From Spirochaetia bacterium (GTDB taxonomy: Bacteria > Spirochaetota > Spirochaetia > Treponematales > Treponemataceae), in contig CAAGBC010000031.1 of assembly GCA_900767955.1 (NCBI GenBank), positions 1 to 64,000 of the forward strand: 64,000 nucleotides of DNA, in the 5' to 3' direction. The notes under the pieces are model-generated. The model was not told the DNA's origin. It searched no databases and was given only the letters and a program-made list of their open reading frames with translations. Shown here in pieces: positions 7,610 to 15,888 of this stretch (its first letter is position 1; each line of letters begins with the position of its first letter). The translations under genes were made by a program, and so were the position numbers.

Positions 7610-8679
7610 TGAAAATAGAAACAACTTTAAATCAAATTCCTTCACTTACATGGAATTGGTTAAAAATGAATCGCGGAGAATTAAAACTTGAAACTTCTCT
7701 TGCTGACGAAATAAAAGCTGAAATAACAGGGATTTCTGAACAAATTTCATACGAATATAAAAGTTCTATTGATATTCCAACAATGGAAGAAGGCTTAGGA
7801 AAAGAAACTGATTTTATTTTCAATACTAAATCTGAAATACTATATATTTCTAGTACAGAAAATTCCAAAAACAACACACCTGTAATTCTAAAATACGAAT
7901 TAAAAAATGATTCAAGCGTTGTATCAAAACAAGTGATTCACGCAAAAAAGAATTCTGAAATTACTGTAATTATCATTTCTACTTCAGAAAATAACACTAC
8001 AGGTTTTGAAGCGATTTCAACAAAATTATTTGCTGAAGAAAATGCTAAAATTAATTTAGTAAAAGTACAACTTTTGGGAAATAATTTTGTTCACCTTGAT
8101 TCAACAAGTTCCGTTTGTAAAGAAAACGCAAACACAACTTTAACACACATTATTCTTGGTGCAAAAGAAACTTTTGTAGGTGTAAAAGGTGATTTACAAG
8201 AATACAAATCTAACTTTAATTCAAGTTTGGCATATTTATGTCAGAATGAACAAAAATTAGATATGAATTATGTTGTAAATCATTATGGCAAAAAATCAGA
8301 ATGTAAAATGTCTGTAAAAGGAACATTAAAAGATTCTAGTCAAAAAACATACCGCGGAACTATTGATTTTAAAAATGGATGTTCCGGGGCAATCGGAGAT
8401 GAACAAGAAGACACACTTTTGCTTTCTCCAACAGTTGTAAATAAATCACTTCCTGTTATTTTGTGTGACGAAGAAGATGTTTCTGGTGAACACGGAGCTA
8501 CAATCGGAAGACTTAGTGAAGAAGTTTTATTCTATATGAAATCTCGTGGCATTGCTAAAAATGTGGCAGAAAATATTATTGCTCGAGCAAAAATTCAAAG
8601 TGAAGTTTCTTTAATTCCTGATGAACAAACTGTTGAATTAATTCAAAAATATATGGACGGAGTATTTGGTGATGAGTAA
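7609..8679 (+). CDS. sufD: Fe-S cluster assembly protein SufD
   Basis: Paralogue of SufB that completes the SufBC2D complex. The 356-residue protein has a divergent N-terminal half and a conserved SufBD C-terminal core (YRGTIDFKNGCSGAIGDEQEDTLLLSP, then GEHGATIGRLSEEVLFYMKSRGI). The C-terminal half carries the beta-helix repeats shared with SufB, while the N-terminus is unlike SufB, as expected for SufD. The start overlaps the sufB stop as TAATG, and the end overlaps sufS by 8 nt. Position and similarity to SufB make the call firm. Confidence 0.92.
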   Translation: MKIETTLNQIPSLTWNWLKMNRGELKLETSLADEIKAEITGISEQISYEYKSSIDIPTMEEGLGKETDFIFNTKSEILYISSTENSKNNTPVILKYELKNDSSVVSKQVIHAKKNSEITVIIISTSENNTTGFEAISTKLFAEENAKINLVKVQLLGNNFVHLDSTSSVCKENANTTLTHIILGAKETFVGVKGDLQEYKSNFNSSLAYLCQNEQKLDMNYVVNHYGKKSECKMSVKGTLKDSSQKTYRGTIDFKNGCSGAIGDEQEDTLLLSPTVVNKSLPVILCDEEDVSGEHGATIGRLSEEVLFYMKSRGIAKNVAENIIARAKIQSEVSLIPDEQTVELIQKYMDGVFGDE

Positions 8680-9892
8680 TCTTTATAAAAAGGATTTTCC
8701 AATTTTTTCAGCAGCAGAAAATAAAGATTTAATTTATTTTGATAATGCAGCTACAACACAACGCCCTATTCAAGTTATTGAAGCCATTGATGATTTTTAC
8801 AAAAAAAATAATGCAAACCCATTACGAGGTTTATATGAATTGAGCAACAGAGCAACAGAAGCTTATGAAAATGCTCGCCACACAACAGCACAATTTATTA
8901 ATGCAAAAGATTGTGAAATTATTTTTACTCGCAATGCTTCTGAATCATTAAATTTAGTTGCATACACATGGGGAATGGCAAATATAAATCAAGGTGATGA
9001 AATTGTTGTTTCTATTATGGAACACCATTCAAACATTTTACCTTGGCAAATGCTTTGTCAAACAAAAGGCGCAAAATTAGTTTTTTTGGAATGTGATAAA
9101 AACACAGCAGAAATTCCAGAAACTGAATTAAATAAAATAAATGAAAAAACAAAACTTGTGGCAATTACACATGTAAGTAATGTTTTGGGAATAACAAATC
9201 CTGTAAAACAAATTGTAGAAAAAGCTCACAGCGTAGGTGCAATTGCTGTTGTTGACGGAGCTCAAGCTGTTCCTCACATAAAAGTTGATGTAAAAGATTT
9301 ATGTGCTGATTTTTACGCATTCAGTGGTCACAAACTTTGTGGGCCAATGGGAATTGGTGTTCTTTACGGAAAAAAATGCCTTCTTGAACAAATGCCTCCA
9401 TTCCTTCGTGGTGGAGAAATGATTGAATATGTTACAAGAGATAGTGCAACTTGGGCTGAAGTTCCTCACAAATTTGAAGCTGGAACTGTTAATGCTTCTG
9501 GAGCTGTAGGCTTAGGCGCTGCAATTAAATATATTCAAGAAGTTGGAATTGAAAATATTACAAACCACGATAATGCCCTTGTTTCATATTTAATAGACGG
9601 AATGAAATCTATTCCTTATGTAAATATTTTAGGAAGTCCAGATTCAAATAAACACTGTGGAATAGTAACTTTCACAATTGATGGTGTTCATCCACATGAT
9701 ATTGCATCTATTTTGGATACTGAACATGTTGCAATTAGAGCAGGTCATCATTGCGCACAACCATTAGGTGCATATATTGAAGTGCCTGCCACAGCAAGAG
9801 CAAGTTTATATTTTTACAATACAAAAGAAGAAATTGATACTTTTATTAGTAAAGTTTCACAAATCAGAGGATGGATGGGCTATGGAAACTAA
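8672..9892 (+). CDS. sufS: Cysteine desulfurase SufS
   Basis: PLP enzyme that takes sulfur from cysteine for Fe-S assembly. The 406-residue protein shows YFDNAATTQRP at the N-terminus, the cofactor region EHHSNILPWQ, the PLP-lysine motif FSGHKLCGPMGIGVLYG and the group II active-site cysteine in RAGHHCAQPL. The short active-site loop places it in the SufS (group II) class, which usually works with SufU or SufE; sufU follows here. The ATG at 8672 is preceded by GGAG with 9-nt spacing. Upstream in-frame TTG and GTG codons are less likely. It overlaps sufU by 11 nt. Confidence 0.96.
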   Translation: MSNLYKKDFPIFSAAENKDLIYFDNAATTQRPIQVIEAIDDFYKKNNANPLRGLYELSNRATEAYENARHTTAQFINAKDCEIIFTRNASESLNLVAYTWGMANINQGDEIVVSIMEHHSNILPWQMLCQTKGAKLVFLECDKNTAEIPETELNKINEKTKLVAITHVSNVLGITNPVKQIVEKAHSVGAIAVVDGAQAVPHIKVDVKDLCADFYAFSGHKLCGPMGIGVLYGKKCLLEQMPPFLRGGEMIEYVTRDSATWAEVPHKFEAGTVNASGAVGLGAAIKYIQEVGIENITNHDNALVSYLIDGMKSIPYVNILGSPDSNKHCGIVTFTIDGVHPHDIASILDTEHVAIRAGHHCAQPLGAYIEVPATARASLYFYNTKEEIDTFISKVSQIRGWMGYGN

Positions 9893-10349
9893 AGAATTAT
9901 ACAGAGAAATCTTAAACGAACATAATTTAAATCCAACACACAAAAAAGAAATGTCTGATGCTGATTTTTCTTTAAACGGAGTAAATCCTAGTTGTGGTGA
10001 TAATATTACACTCAACTTAAAAATAAACTCTGAAGGAATTATCACAGACGGTTCTTTTACTGGTTCAGGATGTGCTGTATCACAGGCTTCTTGCGATATG
10101 ATGCTTGATTTAATTATTGGTAAATCAAAAGAAGAAGCAGAAAAATTAAACGATGTTTTTATGAGCATGATAAAAGGAGAAGCTTCTGAAGAAGCAATCG
10201 AAGAACTTGATGAAGCTGCTGCCCTTCAAGATATTGCACACATGCCTGCTCGCGTAAAATGTGCAGTTTTAGGCTGGCGCACAATGAAAGAAATGTTTTC
10301 TACAAATTCATCTTGTTCTTCTTGTGGAAATCCTAATTGCTGTAAATAA
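9882..10349 (+). CDS. sufU: Zinc-dependent sulfurtransferase SufU with cysteine-rich tail
   Basis: IscU-like zinc protein that accepts persulfide from SufS. In the 155-residue product the zinc and sulfur ligands correspond to Cys38 and Asp40 (NPSCGD), Cys64 (GSGCA) and Cys127 (RVKCAVLGW). The helix insertion between Cys64 and Cys127 is of SufU rather than IscU type. The start METKEL at 9882 follows GAGG and overlaps sufS; the open frame continues upstream without a better start. Unusually, the last 11 residues add four cysteines (145, 148, 153, 154) in a CxxC plus CC pattern not needed for the fold. It ends 5 bp from a convergent gene. Confidence 0.93.
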   Translation: METKELYREILNEHNLNPTHKKEMSDADFSLNGVNPSCGDNITLNLKINSEGIITDGSFTGSGCAVSQASCDMMLDLIIGKSKEEAEKLNDVFMSMIKGEASEEAIEELDEAAALQDIAHMPARVKCAVLGWRTMKEMFSTNSSCSSCGNPNCCK

Positions 10350-10354
10350 AATTG

Positions 10355-11272
10355 TTATTTAGGAATTTTATTATAAAAATCATCGATGGAAATAACAGTC
10401 AAATTATCTTTTTTCATTTTTTCTATTAATTCTGGAGTAATTTGACTGTCATCCATAATAATTGTTCCATTCTTTTGCAAACGCTTAACTAACATTCCAC
10501 CGTGTTTGTACAAAAGTTGGGCAATATCATAAGACAAATCTACATCATTAAAAATTTTAAATCCAAAAGTATAACTTCCAGAAAAAGATTTTGAATAAGG
10601 ACATTTAGATTTTTTACCATATAAATCTTTAATTTTTGCACCAACTTCATCGTTGTGGCGTTTTAATTCCCTTTGTTCAGCATATTTTTCAACAGACAAA
10701 TGAGATTCACGATTTTTTTCTAATATTTCTTCAATCGATAAATTATGTTTTTTGCAAAGTTCCTGTAACACAAGCATTGTCATCATTGCATCATCACAAC
10801 TTTTATGAGCAACTAATTTATCAGTTTTGATATTAAAATATTCGCCCCATTCATGAAGTTTTTTTGTTTTGCCTTCTAACTTTTCTAAAATTTTTGCCAC
10901 ATCATAAGTTGCAAAATTAAAAACAGGCAAATCGTATCGTTCACAAGCGGTAACCACAAAACCTAAATCATTTTTAGAACTAAATCCAATAACTTTTCTA
11001 GAAGGAGCAGTCATTAAATTTTTTACACCTTTGTAATAATCAGGAAAAGGATGTTGCATTCTAAAATAATCTTTTGAATATGCCAAAGAACAACCATTTT
11101 TATTTGAAAATAAATACCAATCAAATTCAGTTTCTGGATTCATAACTAAATCTTGTGAATCAAGAATATTAAAATCTGCATCTGTCAAAACATATCCAAA
11201 GGAACACATTTTTCCTTCGCTATTAAAACAGTTTGCACATTCGATATCAAAAAATAAATATGAATTATCCAT
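10355..11272 (-). CDS. DEDDh-type 3'-5' exonuclease domain protein
   Basis: The 305-residue protein starts with an exonuclease I motif, YLFFDIECANCF (the D and E being metal ligands). It has mid-protein aspartate-containing segments and a late HKSCDDAMMT segment matching the H-x4-D Exo III-epsilon motif of DnaQ-like nucleases. The last ~80 residues (from SFSGSYTFGF to SIDDFYNKI) resemble a BRCT-like fold by pattern (aromatic core, KHGGMLVKRL), which is tentative. Target (DNA or RNA) is unknown. It is convergent with sufU (5-bp gap) and follows the RsmI-like gene on the same strand. Confidence 0.7.
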   Translation of the reverse strand: MDNSYLFFDIECANCFNSEGKMCSFGYVLTDADFNILDSQDLVMNPETEFDWYLFSNKNGCSLAYSKDYFRMQHPFPDYYKGVKNLMTAPSRKVIGFSSKNDLGFVVTACERYDLPVFNFATYDVAKILEKLEGKTKKLHEWGEYFNIKTDKLVAHKSCDDAMMTMLVLQELCKKHNLSIEEILEKNRESHLSVEKYAEQRELKRHNDEVGAKIKDLYGKKSKCPYSKSFSGSYTFGFKIFNDVDLSYDIAQLLYKHGGMLVKRLQKNGTIIMDDSQITPELIEKMKKDNLTVISIDDFYNKIPK

Positions 11273-11299
11273 AAATCCTATCCTTTAATTATTTATAAA

Positions 11300-12007
11300 T
11301 CATTTATATAGAAGAAAAATTGCAGGAATTTTATCTATTTCTGGAAGTTTTGCTTTATTCCATTCTGCAATAGTTTTTGTTTGAATAAATTCTTGAGGGC
11401 AAGTAATTCCACTTGCAATACAAAGTTTTGTATTTGGTTTACAAGTTTTTAAGATTCCTTCCACCATTCTGGAATTTCTGTAAGGAGTTTCTATAAAAAT
11501 TTGAGTTTGATTTTCTTTATAAATTTTATTTTCCAATTGTTTTAATTTTGAAACTCGTTCAGCAGGTTTTGCAGGCAAATATCCATTAAAAGCAAAAGAT
11601 TGACCATTAAAACCACTAGCCATAATAGCCATAAGAATTGAAGAAGGCCCAACTAAAGGAACTACTTTTATTTTTTTGCGTTGAGCCATTGCAACAATAT
11701 CTGCACCTGGGTCTGCAATTGCAGGACAACCTGCTTCTGAAATAACACCCATGGAATGACCTTCTAACAATGGGTCTAAATAATTTCCAATAGAATTTAA
11801 TTTAGTATGTTCATTTAATTCATAAAAAATCAAACTATCAATATCAATTTCATTACTTACTTTTTTTAAAAAACGAATTGCAGAACGCAAATTTTCTACA
11901 ATAAAATATTTTATTTGCAAAATAATTTCTTTGTTATATTCAGGCAAAACTTGACTTAATGGTGTGTCGCCCAAAGTAACAGGAATTAAATAAAGAGCCT
12001 TTTCCAT
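11300..12007 (-). CDS. RsmI-like SAM-dependent (tetrapyrrole-methylase fold) methyltransferase
   Basis: The product has the TP-methylase fold: LYLIPVTLGD at the start, the glycine-rich GVISEAGCPAIADPGADIV, VVPLVGPSSILMAIMASGFNGQSFAFNGYLP and IFIETPYRN. These match the family of RsmI, which 2'-O-methylates C1402 of 16S rRNA. At 235 residues it is shorter than canonical RsmI (about 280) because it lacks the C-terminal domain, so it belongs to the short subfamily and its target is uncertain. The start is MEKALY at 12007; a 12-codon upstream extension has no support. No clear ribosome site precedes it. Confidence 0.8.
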   Translation of the reverse strand: MEKALYLIPVTLGDTPLSQVLPEYNKEIILQIKYFIVENLRSAIRFLKKVSNEIDIDSLIFYELNEHTKLNSIGNYLDPLLEGHSMGVISEAGCPAIADPGADIVAMAQRKKIKVVPLVGPSSILMAIMASGFNGQSFAFNGYLPAKPAERVSKLKQLENKIYKENQTQIFIETPYRNSRMVEGILKTCKPNTKLCIASGITCPQEFIQTKTIAEWNKAKLPEIDKIPAIFLLYK

Positions 12008-12190
12008 ACAAAATACAGTAATAAAAAAAACAGATTGGTGCAATAGAAAGAATATTAAACAATAAGTTAATTTTTATGTATTATATGGAATTAATTCAAA
12101 AATTTGTGATTTTTTTTAATGACAATTCTGCATAGATTTTTTATATTTATATAACACAATATTTTATTTTTAAACAAAACAGGAACAAAA

Positions 12191-13162
12191 ATGAAAGGAC
12201 AAAATAAAGTAAAAAAAATTTTTAAACCAACTAATTTAATTTTTATTCTTATAGCAATTTTTGCAATAAGCGTAATCAGCACAAGTTTTTTTATCGTAGA
12301 TGAAACAGAACAATCTGTTATAACAAGATTTGGAAAATACAATAAAACTGTAGGTCCAGGATTACAATTTAAATTACCATACGGAATCGACAAAAATTAC
12401 AATATTCCAGTAAAAGTTATTCAAACTGAACAATTTGGATTTAAAACAATAAAAGCTGGAAGAGAAAACGAATATAGAAATAATATTTCATCAGAATCAA
12501 CAATGCTAACAGGAGATTTAAACATTATTGATATTGAATGGATTATTCAGTACAGAATTGTTGACCCAATGCAATGGCTTTTTAATGTTATGGAAAAACG
12601 CCAAACAATTAGAGACATTTCTCGTTCTGTAATCAATTCTTTAGTTGGTGACAGAGCAATTTTGGATATAATGAGTTCAGAGCGCTCTACAATCGAAAAT
12701 CTAGCCCTTGATATGATGAATGAAAATTTCAAAGAACTTGGACTTGGAATTAATGTAATTACAGTAAAACTTCAAAACATAGTTCCACCTGTAGGAGTTC
12801 AAGACGCATTTGAAGATGTAAATAAAGCAATTCAAGATATGAACAGATTCATAAACGAAGGAAAAGAAGCATACAATTCACAAATTCCAAAAACACAAGG
12901 TGAAGCAGATAAACAAATTCAAATAGCACAAGGATACGCTGCAGAAAGAGTTAACAAAGCAAAAGGTGATGTTGCAAGATTTAATTCAGTTTATGAAGAA
13001 TACAAACGAGCTCCAAAAGTAACAAAAGACAGAATTTATTTGGAAACTATGGAAGAAATATTTAGTTCAGAACAAAAACCTGTTTTAATCGACGGAAAAT
13101 TAGAAAACATTCTTCCATTAAAAAATCTTTCAGAAAACAAATCAAACACAACTAAAAACTAA
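12191..13162 (+). CDS. hflK: HflK-like SPFH/Band-7 membrane protein
   Basis: Single-pass membrane protein (hydrophobic segment about 14-34) with an SPFH domain (VDETEQSVITRFGKYNKTVGPGLQFKLPYG) and a coiled-coil tail rich in EADKQIQIAQGYAAERVNKAKGD. In other bacteria HflK and HflC form a cage around the FtsH protease and modulate membrane-protein quality control. At 323 residues it is shorter than E. coli HflK (419) because it lacks the Gly/Pro-rich N-terminal arm. The start follows ACAGGAAC. It is 21 nt upstream of hflC. No ftsH in the window. Confidence 0.88.
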   Translation: MKGQNKVKKIFKPTNLIFILIAIFAISVISTSFFIVDETEQSVITRFGKYNKTVGPGLQFKLPYGIDKNYNIPVKVIQTEQFGFKTIKAGRENEYRNNISSESTMLTGDLNIIDIEWIIQYRIVDPMQWLFNVMEKRQTIRDISRSVINSLVGDRAILDIMSSERSTIENLALDMMNENFKELGLGINVITVKLQNIVPPVGVQDAFEDVNKAIQDMNRFINEGKEAYNSQIPKTQGEADKQIQIAQGYAAERVNKAKGDVARFNSVYEEYKRAPKVTKDRIYLETMEEIFSSEQKPVLIDGKLENILPLKNLSENKSNTTKN

Positions 13163-13183
13163 CAACTTAAATAGGAAAAATAT

Positions 13184-14170
13184 ATGACAAAGTCTGTAAA
13201 AAAAATAATAACTACTTCAATTATAATTATTGCACTTGCAATTGTTTTTGTTTTAATGGGTCCTTTTTATATAATTAACGAAGGACAACAAGCTGTTATT
13301 ACAAGATTCGGGGGAATTGTTAATACACATACACAAGCAGGTTTGTATTTTAAAATTCCATTTATTGACCAAGTAATAATGTATCCAAAATTGATTTTAT
13401 CACTTGATGGTGATTCACAAAGAATTCCTACAAAAGAAAATCAATTTATCATAGTTGATACAACAAGCCGCTGGCAAATTTCTGATCCTGCAAAATTTTA
13501 TCAAAGCTTCAAAACACTTGATAACGCATACAACAAATTAAGCGACATTATTGATTCTTCCACAAGAACTGTAATTACACAAAATCGCTTAAGCGAAATT
13601 GTTCGTAGTTCCAACATAATTAATGAACGAAACAACACAGATGACCAGTCTAAAGATGAAGAAACAAAAGAAATTGAATCATTAGTAAATGTTAATACAA
13701 CAAATGAATCAGTTCAAAAAGGTAGAAACGAATTATGCAAAATTATGACATCAGAAGCAAATAAACTTGTTCCTGAATACGGAATTACATTAATTGATAT
13801 AGTTCCTCGTCAAATTAAATATTCTGATGAATTAACAGAATCTGTTTACAACAGAATGATAAAAGAGCGTAATCAAATTGCACAAGCTTACCGTTCTCGT
13901 GGTGAAGGAAAAAAAGCTGAATGGATGGGTAAACTTGAAAATGAAAAACGCAAAATTGAATCAGAAGCATACAAAACTGCAGAAGAAATAAAAGGAAGTG
14001 CTGACGCAGAAGCTGCAAGAATTTACGCAAACGCATATAACAAAGACCCAGAATTCTATAATTTCTGGAAAAGTATGGAATCTTACAAAAAAACATTAAA
14101 AGAATACGATGCAACTTACAGCACAAATATGGATTATTTTAAATATTTATATTCTGCACAAGGAAACTAA
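13184..14170 (+). CDS. hflC: HflC-like SPFH/Band-7 membrane protein
   Basis: The 328-residue partner of HflK has an N-terminal membrane helix (about 9-29), then YIINEGQQAVITRFGGIVNTHTQAGLYFKIPF, and a long helical stalk with IKERNQIAQAYRSRGEGKKAEWMGKLENEKRKIESEAYKTAEEIKGSADAEAARIYANAY, typical of HflC. It contains an extra polar loop (DDQSKDEETKEIESLVNVNTTNES, residues about 150-175). It follows hflK by 21 nt behind AGGAAA and is 3 nt before the next gene, so the three genes are an operon. Confidence 0.88.
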   Translation: MTKSVKKIITTSIIIIALAIVFVLMGPFYIINEGQQAVITRFGGIVNTHTQAGLYFKIPFIDQVIMYPKLILSLDGDSQRIPTKENQFIIVDTTSRWQISDPAKFYQSFKTLDNAYNKLSDIIDSSTRTVITQNRLSEIVRSSNIINERNNTDDQSKDEETKEIESLVNVNTTNESVQKGRNELCKIMTSEANKLVPEYGITLIDIVPRQIKYSDELTESVYNRMIKERNQIAQAYRSRGEGKKAEWMGKLENEKRKIESEAYKTAEEIKGSADAEAARIYANAYNKDPEFYNFWKSMESYKKTLKEYDATYSTNMDYFKYLYSAQGN

Positions 14171-14173
14171 ACA

Positions 14174-15751
14174 ATGAAAAAAATTGCACACGCAAAAGAC
14201 GGAATCGTTTATGTAAATTCAGGTTTAAATGAAATTATGTTTGCAAAAACAAAATTCACAACTTTAATGAAGGAACCTGGATTTATATATAAAAATCAAG
14301 AATTTATTCCATGGACTTTTGATTACACAGAAACACAAAATGAACAAGTTTATTTTTGCGGAAAAGATTTTGATGGAAAGACTGCCTATGAATATTTAAA
14401 TACAGGAAAATCAAAAGACAAAAAAAATTTGATTCTAAAAATCTGTGAAGCATATACTTTGGCAGAAAAACAAGGTATTGCAATTCCTGTAATTAGTCCT
14501 CACGGAATTTTATACGATGGCACATCATTGCTGTTTCTTCCAGAAAAAACATTTGACCGCTCTTGTGCAAATTTTGGAAAAGAAGAATATGAATATATAG
14601 AAAATTGCTGGCGGGATTCTGCCGCTGAACAAAAAGAATCATTACAATACGCAAGAGCTGTTCTTGCATATTACGGATTAACAGAAGAACTTCCCTACCC
14701 TGCAAATCCTAATTTTGATAATGCAATTAACATTAGTGATAGAAATTTTGTTCCAATTGAATATTGTGTAAACGGAATAAACAAAGATTTTGCACAAATA
14801 ATTAATACTGCTTTGTCTGGAATTTATTGTGAAAAAGAATTTCCAATAGATACATTCAAAAATGAATTATTTATGACAAAAAAAAGACCAACAGCAATTG
14901 CAAAAAAGGAATTTGACAACGCCAGAAAAAAATACATTCAGAAAAAAGAAAAAAAACTAAAAAGAGAAAGAGCTTTTAGAAGAAATTTTTCTACTTTTGT
15001 AGGTTTTGCAGCAATTGCAGTTTTAATTTTTATTTGTGCAACAGCAATTATTAACGAAAATGGCAAAAAGCCAAGTGTTATTGGATTAAAATCTTCTGAA
15101 GTTACAAAAATCTTTTATTCTGGAATTCACAATATGGATACAGATAAATTACTTGTATCTGCAAAAAACTGTCCAGAAGCACAAAGATATATTTCACAAA
15201 TTCCACAGATTTATGTTACTTCTCAAATGCGTACTGCATACAATTTTGAATCAGGACTTTCAACACCAGAAAACTGGTTATTATTGCCACCTGATACAAC
15301 AAAAGCTTATTCCCATGTAATTTATGGACTTACACAATTCAAAATTAACGAAACACCTTCCACTTTAAATATTAAAATGCCAACAAGAAAAAATCATTCA
15401 GAAAAACTTGTTAAAGAAGACGGTGAAATATTAAAAATCACAAGTGAAAAAAATCACAAAGTGGAATATTACTTAGTTCATACAGTAGACAACATGATAG
15501 AAATAGAAAAACACACTGATTTTGTATCATTGCGTTGGGAAAAGAACAAATGGCAAATTATAAAACTAGACCAAGTTTCTTACACAGAAAAACTTTCTCC
15601 TACTGTTTTCCAAAAAGATTACAAAGCAGCCATTGAAGAACATAATTCTATTGAAAAAGCTGTAGATTCCTTAAGAAAAAAATATCCATGGCTTCCTTAT
15701 CAACAATCAATTGATGAAGAAGATGAACGATTAAAAAAACAAGGATTTTAA
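14174..15751 (+). CDS. Unknown membrane protein with possible pseudokinase-like N-terminus, hflKC operon
   Basis: Not recognised as a named family. The 525-residue product has three parts. An N-terminal ~240-residue soluble region has a kinase-like order of elements (a PHGILYDGTSLLFLPEKTFDRS stretch where a catalytic loop would be, but without HRD or DFG residues). A basic linker (KKKEKKLKRERAFRRN) leads to one membrane helix (about 276-296, FVGFAAIAVLIFICATAII). A C-terminal ~230-residue presumably extracytoplasmic domain begins SSEVTKIFYSGIHNMDTDKLL, perhaps NTF2-like. It starts 3 nt after hflC with its AAGGA site inside the hflC end, so a link to HflKC is likely. Function unknown. Confidence 0.7.
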   Translation: MKKIAHAKDGIVYVNSGLNEIMFAKTKFTTLMKEPGFIYKNQEFIPWTFDYTETQNEQVYFCGKDFDGKTAYEYLNTGKSKDKKNLILKICEAYTLAEKQGIAIPVISPHGILYDGTSLLFLPEKTFDRSCANFGKEEYEYIENCWRDSAAEQKESLQYARAVLAYYGLTEELPYPANPNFDNAINISDRNFVPIEYCVNGINKDFAQIINTALSGIYCEKEFPIDTFKNELFMTKKRPTAIAKKEFDNARKKYIQKKEKKLKRERAFRRNFSTFVGFAAIAVLIFICATAIINENGKKPSVIGLKSSEVTKIFYSGIHNMDTDKLLVSAKNCPEAQRYISQIPQIYVTSQMRTAYNFESGLSTPENWLLLPPDTTKAYSHVIYGLTQFKINETPSTLNIKMPTRKNHSEKLVKEDGEILKITSEKNHKVEYYLVHTVDNMIEIEKHTDFVSLRWEKNKWQIIKLDQVSYTEKLSPTVFQKDYKAAIEEHNSIEKAVDSLRKKYPWLPYQQSIDEEDERLKKQGF

Positions 15752-15795
15752 TTGTAAATCAGCAAACTTTTTACAGCAGAATTGACACTTTTTGA

Positions 15796-15836
15796 ATTTA
15801 TGTCATATTGACATAAATAATTGGTTTATGTATCAT
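15796..15836 (+). promoter_or_regulatory. Carboxyltransferase promoter with 23-bp palindromic operator
   Basis: TTGACA (15808-15813), a 17-bp spacer and TATCAT (15831-15836) make a strong promoter. A perfect palindrome covers the -35: left arm ATTTATGTCA (15796-15805), TAT, right arm TGACATAAAT (15809-15818). A dimeric repressor bound here would block polymerase. A second TTGACA is at 15782. The regulator is not identified. Confidence 0.75.
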
Positions 15837-15888
15837 AAAATTATGCAATAGTGCATTAATAAAAAGAAAATTACCCGGGGGATTTCTT

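Noticed and set aside
9768..9881. N-terminal extension of SufU
   Set aside because: It is the end of sufS read in another frame; SufU proteins start near METKEL and a ribosome site precedes 9882.
12008..12043. 12-codon upstream extension of the RsmI-like gene
   Set aside because: The start of MEKALYLIPV aligns with the fold's first strand; the extension is hydrophobic filler with no ribosome site.
14174..14900. Functional serine/threonine kinase
   Set aside because: The catalytic HRD and DFG equivalents are not visible; only a pseudokinase-like layout is suggested.
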